DNA of 64,000 nt from Actimicrobium sp. CCC2.4 (GTDB taxonomy: Bacteria > Pseudomonadota > Gammaproteobacteria > Burkholderiales > Burkholderiaceae_D): contig NZ_CP133777.1 of assembly GCF_034347385.1 (NCBI RefSeq), positions 1,116,001 to 1,180,000 of the forward strand, written 5' to 3'. A program made the translations under genes and the position numbers. Below are positions 61,101-64,000 of the stretch, in pieces (positions within the stretch are counted from its first letter, which is position 1; each line of letters starts with the position of its first letter). The notes beneath the pieces were generated by a model. That model searched no databases and was not told where the DNA came from. It was given only the letters and a program-made list of their open reading frames with translations.

Positions 61101-61470
61101 GGATGCCGGTGTTATCGCGCGCTGGCTGGACTGCTCGCCGGCTTGCGCGGGTGTCGTGCGCGCGCAGGCACTGACCATCCTCGCGGCACCCGGGCTGAGC
61201 CGGTTTTTTGATCCGAACCAGATCGTGTTTGCCCACAATGAAATTGAATTGCTGCACGACGGCGAACTGCTGCGCTTCGACCGGCTGGTGCAATTGCCGG
61301 ATGCGTTGTGGATACTCGATTACAAGCGTCGCTTGCTGGCCAGCGAACGGGCCGACTATGCGGCGCAACTGGCGCGTTACCGGCGTGCGGCGCTGGCGGT
61401 GTATGCCGGCCAACCGATACGCACGGCATTGATCCTGGTCGACGGGTCATTCCACGAGTTCGCCACGTAA
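58186..61470 (+). CDS. addA: AddA-like UvrD-family helicase/nuclease
   Basis: Superfamily 1A helicase of the AddAB recombination complex. The 1094-residue protein from MNLPRAYTINDAEAS has Walker A ACAGSGKTWLL (about residue 33), the AITFTRKAAQEMRDRL motif, Walker B ILLDEFQDTNPLQW, VGDPKQSIYRFRRAEP, TIHSAKGLEADIVVLLDA, and LLYVAMTRARQCL. A C-terminal nuclease core is indicated by ALWILDYKRRLL. The start at 58186 overlaps addB; the longer open frame upstream is inside addB. A RecBCD set is not seen in the window. Confidence 0.92.
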   Translation: MNLPRAYTINDAEASTEAFIAAACDPRHSVVVEACAGSGKTWLLVARMLRLLLAGTAPSEMLAITFTRKAAQEMRDRLIQLLRELALAPDETVRTLLRERGIAASELNVLMPVARGLYEKVLASPQALSIDTFHSWFAKLIRLAPLASGVPHGYSLTAATGALALDAYSRFMQVLNEDGQSEVRQALQHLYELVGDWNAKKLLDAFVGKRAEWWAASQTGLQTGLPLDTLAELCGDDGVTDARLSLWSDTALMQRLQTMAWLLGQGAKRNQERAVAIESALTAGASLDGFQQLFLQFMDDKGKVRGNDHRRGKLLAANEVNLGDNSADSFETGFATLAAALMQLQRRSSETTVLALNAALFTVGAAYLAVYQAVKAEQRVFDFADLEWQAYRLLGNEEHAAYLQSRLDSRYRHILLDEFQDTNPLQWSIVRAWLAAYGDDSAAPSVFIVGDPKQSIYRFRRAEPRVFLAARAMLAAQGAAILQTNQTRRNAPALIELLNDSFGPNPIFSAQTTLSARPGMIWRLPLVVQPASTIAAPAGLVLRDPLVTPLEEDEDARRLDEGRAVAVAIRRARLELAACNGTLPRWSDIMLLVKKRAHLGAYETALREAGIPFASDKRGGLLESLEIADLIALLTFLITPGDNRALAHVLKSPIIGAADTDLIRLAQHDGASWWQRLLALEDVLPDATMQLQHWLMIAPGLPVHDLLDRILHEGQLVARYAASVPALLRGQVIGNLEAFTALALNLDAGRYPSLPKFIDALRALQNAAHNDAPDEADIDAALDAVRILTIHSAKGLEADIVVLLDANHSEPARDDAGILCEWPQDAAAPTHFSAFGRVAERGAARDALFADEDRFRAQEDWNLLYVAMTRARQCLIVSGVAGKRNAQADGTVDGSWYARLLDAPEMLLEAEPSGDADSIESDFHWPVFNPAVMPPAAVPDVADSTPEIDEGIALHGLLERLTQHRDGVLPVPDAGVIARWLDCSPACAGVVRAQALTILAAPGLSRFFDPNQIVFAHNEIELLHDGELLRFDRLVQLPDALWILDYKRRLLASERADYAAQLARYRRAALAVYAGQPIRTALILVDGSFHEFAT

Positions 61471-61495
61471 TCCGGGCGCGATCTGACGTAATCGG

Positions 61496-61524
61496 TTGAC
61501 GCCGGTTACGCCGCAAAATATAGT
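61496..61524 (+). promoter_or_regulatory. Sigma-70 promoter before the ZapB-like gene
   Basis: TTGACG at 61496-61501 and TATAGT at 61519-61524 with a 17-nt spacer. The start of RNA is expected near 61530-61531, which is the start codon of the next gene, so the transcript may be leaderless. Confidence 0.65.
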
Positions 61525-61529
61525 GCCGC

Positions 61530-61760
61530 ATGATTCCAGATTTCAGTCACCTCTCAGCAAAAGTCAGCCAGCTCGCCGAGCTGGTTATTTCTTTGCGCAA
61601 CGAAAACATCGCCTTGCAAAAATACGCTGTCAGCCTCGCCGTCGACAAGGCAGACCTGACCCGGCGCATGCAGGAAGCCCATGATCGCGTCGCCGCCCTG
61701 ATGGACCGGTTGCCTGCCGAACCGGAAATTGAAGCCAAAGATGTCGAGGAATCCCCATGA
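61530..61760 (+). CDS. ZapB-like coiled-coil protein
   Basis: A 76-residue, strongly helical protein with a heptad pattern over residues 6-60 (LSAKVSQLAELVISLRNENI and KADLTRRMQEAHDRVAALMD) and an acidic tail. Short coiled coils of this kind lie directly before zapA in many Gamma- and Betaproteobacteria, and resemble the ZapB division factor. It overlaps zapA by 4 nt. Role in cell division is inferred from position and form only. No ribosome binding site precedes it and the promoter's expected RNA start coincides with the ATG. Confidence 0.8.
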   Translation: MIPDFSHLSAKVSQLAELVISLRNENIALQKYAVSLAVDKADLTRRMQEAHDRVAALMDRLPAEPEIEAKDVEESP

Positions 61761-62068
61761 TCCAGTTGCCAGTGACGATGATGGGACAAGCCTACACGCT
61801 GATGTGCAAGGAAGGCGAAGAAGGCGCGCTGCAGGCCGCCGTCGACTATCTCGACAAGCGCATGTGCGCGATCCGTGATGGCGGAAAAATCAAGGGTAAC
61901 GACCGTATCGCCGTGATGGTCGCGCTCGGCATTGCTGCCGAACTGCTATCAACAAAAGCGCCTGCCGGTCCGCTGTCGGAACTCTCGATGGCCGAAGTCC
62001 AGCAGCAGATCCAGCACATGCACACGGTGCTCGATCAGGCTCTGACGCCACAGGAAAACCTCTTCTGA
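61757..62068 (+). CDS. zapA: Cell division protein ZapA
   Basis: Binds FtsZ and helps bundle protofilaments in the Z ring. The 103-residue protein has the N-terminal segment VTMMGQAYTLMCKEGEE, the globular helix AVDYLDKRMCAIRDGGKIKG, NDRIAVMVALGIAAELL, and a C-terminal coiled coil. It follows the ZapB-like gene with a 4-nt overlap and precedes 6S RNA, a very common zapA-ssrS order. Confidence 0.94.
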   Translation: MIQLPVTMMGQAYTLMCKEGEEGALQAAVDYLDKRMCAIRDGGKIKGNDRIAVMVALGIAAELLSTKAPAGPLSELSMAEVQQQIQHMHTVLDQALTPQENLF

Positions 62069-62119
62069 AATGCGGTCTTTCGGCCCTCTGAAACAGGCCA
62101 AAAAAACAGCCAAAAGGGT

Positions 62120-62147
62120 TTGACAGCAGGATCGATCAGAGTAGACT
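62120..62147 (+). promoter_or_regulatory. Promoter of 6S RNA
   Basis: TTGACA at 62120-62125 and TAGACT at 62142-62147, spacer 16 nt, predicting an RNA start near 62154, exactly where the 6S closing stem begins. Confidence 0.75.
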
Positions 62148-62153
62148 TTGACC

Positions 62154-62333
62154 TCCCTGCAGTGCTCGCGATTGCCATATATTCCTAGAACCATTTATGT
62201 GCATCGGCCGCGGAATATTGTTTGGTGGGTGTGCACGTCGCTAGTCCGATGAGCCCGATATTGAACTGACTGCAGCCACCTTGAACCGGTTGGTTCGGGA
62301 TGCCGGCAAAGCGGCACCAGCGGGGATTTTTTA
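62154..62333 (+). ncRNA. ssrS: 6S RNA
   Basis: About 180 nt between zapA and the EVE-domain gene. The ends pair into a long closing stem (TCCCTGCAGTGCTCGC with GCGGCACCAGCGGGGA, several bulges), and the 3' half has CACCTTGAACC followed by GGTTCGGGATGCC, which mirrors the E. coli 6S segment. Position after zapA is also diagnostic. 6S RNA mimics an open promoter and holds sigma-70 RNA polymerase in stationary phase. Exact ends are approximate. Confidence 0.88.
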
Positions 62334-62339
62334 GTGGAG

Positions 62340-62369
62340 CGGTTGCATGAAAATGCAGCCGTTTTTTTT
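62340..62369 (+). terminator. Intrinsic terminator after 6S RNA
   Basis: CGGTTGCAT pairs with ATGCAGCCG around a GAAA tetraloop with one mismatch (62340-62361), followed by eight T residues at 62362-62369. The remaining gap to 62407 shows only T-rich sequence. Confidence 0.85.
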
Positions 62370-62407
62370 CGCCTTGTTTATTTTCTCCGTTTTTTTGGAC
62401 CCTCCCG

Positions 62408-62875
62408 ATGTCCTTTTGGCTCATGAAGTCCGAACCCACCGAAGTCAGCATCGACGATGTACTGGCCGCCCCCGATCAGACCATGCCGTGGTTTGGCATT
62501 CGCAATTACCAGTCGCGTAATTTCATGCGCGACGCCATGCGGGTCGGCGATGGCGTGCTGTTCTATCACTCCAGCTGCGCGGCACCCGGCATCGTCGGAC
62601 TGGCTGAAGTGGCCAGCACGTCGTATCCGGATTTCACCCAGTTCGAACCGCGCAGCCATTATTTCGATCCGAAAGCCACGCCCGAAAATCCGCGCTGGAT
62701 GATGGTCGATATCCGCGCGTTGCGTGCCGTGCCGCTGGTGCCGCTATCGGCGCTGCGGGCGGCCGAGGAACTGGCCGACATGCAGGTACTCAAGCGCGGC
62801 AACCGGCTGTCGATATCGCGTGTCGAAGCGGCCGACTGGCGCTGGATCAACCAGCACCTGATTGCGCCTGCCTGA
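62408..62875 (+). CDS. EVE domain-containing protein
   Basis: A 155-residue single EVE domain (PUA-like fold), the family of human THYN1. It opens FWLMKSEPTEVSIDDVL and has WFGIRNYQSRNFMRDAMRVG and VLFYHSSCAAPGIVGLAEV, which are conserved in the family. EVE domains are thought to bind modified bases in DNA or RNA; the role of this stand-alone form is not established. It follows the 6S terminator and has its own transcription start presumably. Confidence 0.92.
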   Translation: MSFWLMKSEPTEVSIDDVLAAPDQTMPWFGIRNYQSRNFMRDAMRVGDGVLFYHSSCAAPGIVGLAEVASTSYPDFTQFEPRSHYFDPKATPENPRWMMVDIRALRAVPLVPLSALRAAEELADMQVLKRGNRLSISRVEAADWRWINQHLIAPA

Positions 62876-62938
62876 TCGATCCGCTGTCCGTCTTCCTGTC
62901 ACCGTAAGCCAGATTCAATCACCCGCAGGAGCATCCCG

Positions 62939-63742
62939 ATGGACCCTAGCCTGATCATTGCTTTTCTTGTCCTCGGCAGCGCCGTGGGTTTTGCTGCCGG
63001 CCTGCTCGGCATTGGTGGCGGCATGTTGCTGGTGCCATTTATCACGGCGTTGCTGACCTACAAGGACTTCCCGAAAGAGCTCATCATCCACGTGGCCATC
63101 GCCACGTCGCTGGCCACCATCATGTTCACGTCGGTGTCGTCAGTGGTTGCGCATCACCGCCGTGGCGCGGTGCGCTGGGACATCGTCAAGCTGCTTGCAC
63201 CGGGCATACTGATCGGTTCATGGGTCGGTCCGTGGATAGGCCAGCAAATGAACTCGGCCACGCTGGCGATGTTCTTCGCAGTGTTCGTCACCTTTTCTGC
63301 GGCCCAGATGCTGTTCGATAAAAAGCCCTCCGGCACGCGCGGCTTGCCGGGCAATGCCGGCATGTTTGCGGCTGGTGGCGGCATTGGCGTGCTGGCCGGC
63401 CTGGTTGGTGCCGGCGGTGGATTTGTCTCGGTACCGTTCATGACCTGGTGTCAGGTCAAGATCCACAATGCGGTAGCCACCAGTGCCGCGCTCGGTTTTC
63501 CGATTGCGCTGGCGGGGACTTTGTCGAATATCTATTTCGGCTTGTCGATCCCGGACCTGCCGTCCGGTTCGCTGGGCTACATCTATTTGCCGGCATTGCT
63601 GGTGATCTCGATGGCCAGCGTGCTGACGGCTCCGCTGGGCGCGAAGGCGGCGCATGCATTGCCTGTCAAGACGCTGAAAAAGATTTTTGCGGTGATGCTG
63701 TTTTTGCTGGCGGGGTATATGTTTTACAAGGCGTTTTCATAG
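62939..63742 (+). CDS. TauE/SafE-family membrane permease
   Basis: Inner-membrane protein of the sulfite exporter TauE/SafE family, thought to export sulfur-containing or organic anions. The 267-residue protein has about eight helices in two inverted halves; both halves carry the glycine-rich signature (AAGLLGIGGGMLLVPFI near residue 19 and LAGLVGAGGGFVSVPFM near residue 152). Substrate cannot be told. It is preceded by AGGAG about 9 nt before the ATG at 62939. Confidence 0.88.
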   Translation: MDPSLIIAFLVLGSAVGFAAGLLGIGGGMLLVPFITALLTYKDFPKELIIHVAIATSLATIMFTSVSSVVAHHRRGAVRWDIVKLLAPGILIGSWVGPWIGQQMNSATLAMFFAVFVTFSAAQMLFDKKPSGTRGLPGNAGMFAAGGGIGVLAGLVGAGGGFVSVPFMTWCQVKIHNAVATSAALGFPIALAGTLSNIYFGLSIPDLPSGSLGYIYLPALLVISMASVLTAPLGAKAAHALPVKTLKKIFAVMLFLLAGYMFYKAFS

Positions 63743-63774
63743 GGTGCAATAAGCGCAGGGCAGTGCACCGGATG
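63742..63774. repeat. Dispersed intergenic palindrome, GGGTGCAATAA family, copy 3
   Basis: GGGTGCAATAAGCGCAGG, then GCAGTGCACCGGATG, lies directly after the permease stop and just before the convergent synthetase gene. It is related to copies at 8931-8960 and 15085-15116. Confidence 0.7.
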
Positions 63775-63778
63775 TACC

Positions 63779-64000
63779 TCAGCCGAACCGCTCGCGCAGT
63801 ACATTCTTCTGCACTTTGCTCATCGCATTACGCGGCAACTCGTCGACGAAATGCACCTGCTTCGGCACCTTGAAATTGGCAATGCTGGCCTTCATCGCTG
63901 CAATCACGCCCGCAGCAGTCAACGTCGCGGCCTTGCTGGCGACGATGACCGCCACGACGGCTTCACCGAAGTCCGGATGCGGCACGCCGATGACAGCCGA
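63779..64000 (-). CDS. AMP-dependent acyl-CoA synthetase, C-terminal fragment
   Basis: Only the last 74 codons are in the window; the gene runs off the right edge. The visible part, GVPHPDFGEAVVAVIVASKA, then ANFKVPKQVHFVDELPRNAM and SKVQKNVLRERFG, is the C-terminal AMP-binding lid domain of ANL-family ligases, with the near-terminal catalytic lysine in NAMSKVQKN. The sequence resembles malonyl-CoA synthetases (MatB), but the substrate cannot be fixed from this piece. Confidence 0.88.
   Translation of the reverse strand, partial: SAVIGVPHPDFGEAVVAVIVASKAATLTAAGVIAAMKASIANFKVPKQVHFVDELPRNAMSKVQKNVLRERFG

Overview
The window reads as core chromosome of a high-GC betaproteobacterium of the order Burkholderiales, most like Oxalobacteraceae (inference from protein character and gene order). 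Supporting gene orders are xseB-ispA-dxs, recG-oxyR-ubiA, queA-tgt-yajC-secD-secF, lptD-surA-pdxA-rsmA, corC-lnt-glyQ-glyS-gmhB-plsC, and trxA-rho-rpmE2. I see no rRNA, tRNA, prophage, integrase, CRISPR array or complete insertion sequence.

Layout. 1-3.1 kb: isoprenoid supply (ispA, dxs) behind xseB. 3.1-8.9 kb: cobalamin adenosyltransferase, a D-lactate/glycolate-type FAD dehydrogenase, a LysR regulator and a B12-dependent ribonucleotide reductase. 9.1-13.9 kb: pilT-pilU retraction ATPases facing yggS-proC, then oxyR-ubiA. 14.9-15.45 kb: a 600-bp gene-free mosaic of repeats. 15.4-23.1 kb: recG, queuosine genes, Sec translocon accessory genes. 23.2-30.7 kb: purB, a GST, a small Asn-rich unknown protein, mnmA, a Nudix hydrolase, and the three-gene proton-translocating transhydrogenase. 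30.7-35 kb: leftward amgK-murU-pepP-ubiquinone hydroxylase. 35-40.6 kb: rightward lptD-surA-pdxA-rsmA, with pdxA frameshifted. 40.6-55.2 kb: leftward block with a secreted metalloprotease, gloA, ygjP-like, plsC, gmhB, glyS, glyQ, lnt, corC, an ArnT-like transferase, rpmE2, rho and trxA. 55.5-64 kb: addB-addA, a ZapB-like coiled coil with zapA, 6S RNA, an EVE protein, a TauE-type permease, and the end of an acyl-CoA synthetase.

Themes. Envelope building recurs: LptD and SurA, peptidoglycan recycling (AmgK, MurU), heptose supply (GmhB), phospholipid (PlsC), lipoprotein acylation (Lnt), an ArnT-like transferase and Sec export. The cobalamin adenosyltransferase and the B12-dependent reductase form a cofactor-consumer pair.

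The most striking item is a c-di-GMP-I (GEMM-I) riboswitch on the minus strand at about 42675-42755. It has a clear promoter and is followed by a hairpin that hides the ribosome binding site of the secreted metzincin/PKD protease gene. Second is a frameshift in a GC-dinucleotide tract of pdxA that leaves the shifted frame open straight into rsmA. Third is the intergenic repeat load (at least four families), including a heptamer tandem repeat just upstream of oxyR. No wholly new multi-gene system is evident; most of the window is ordinary housekeeping sequence.
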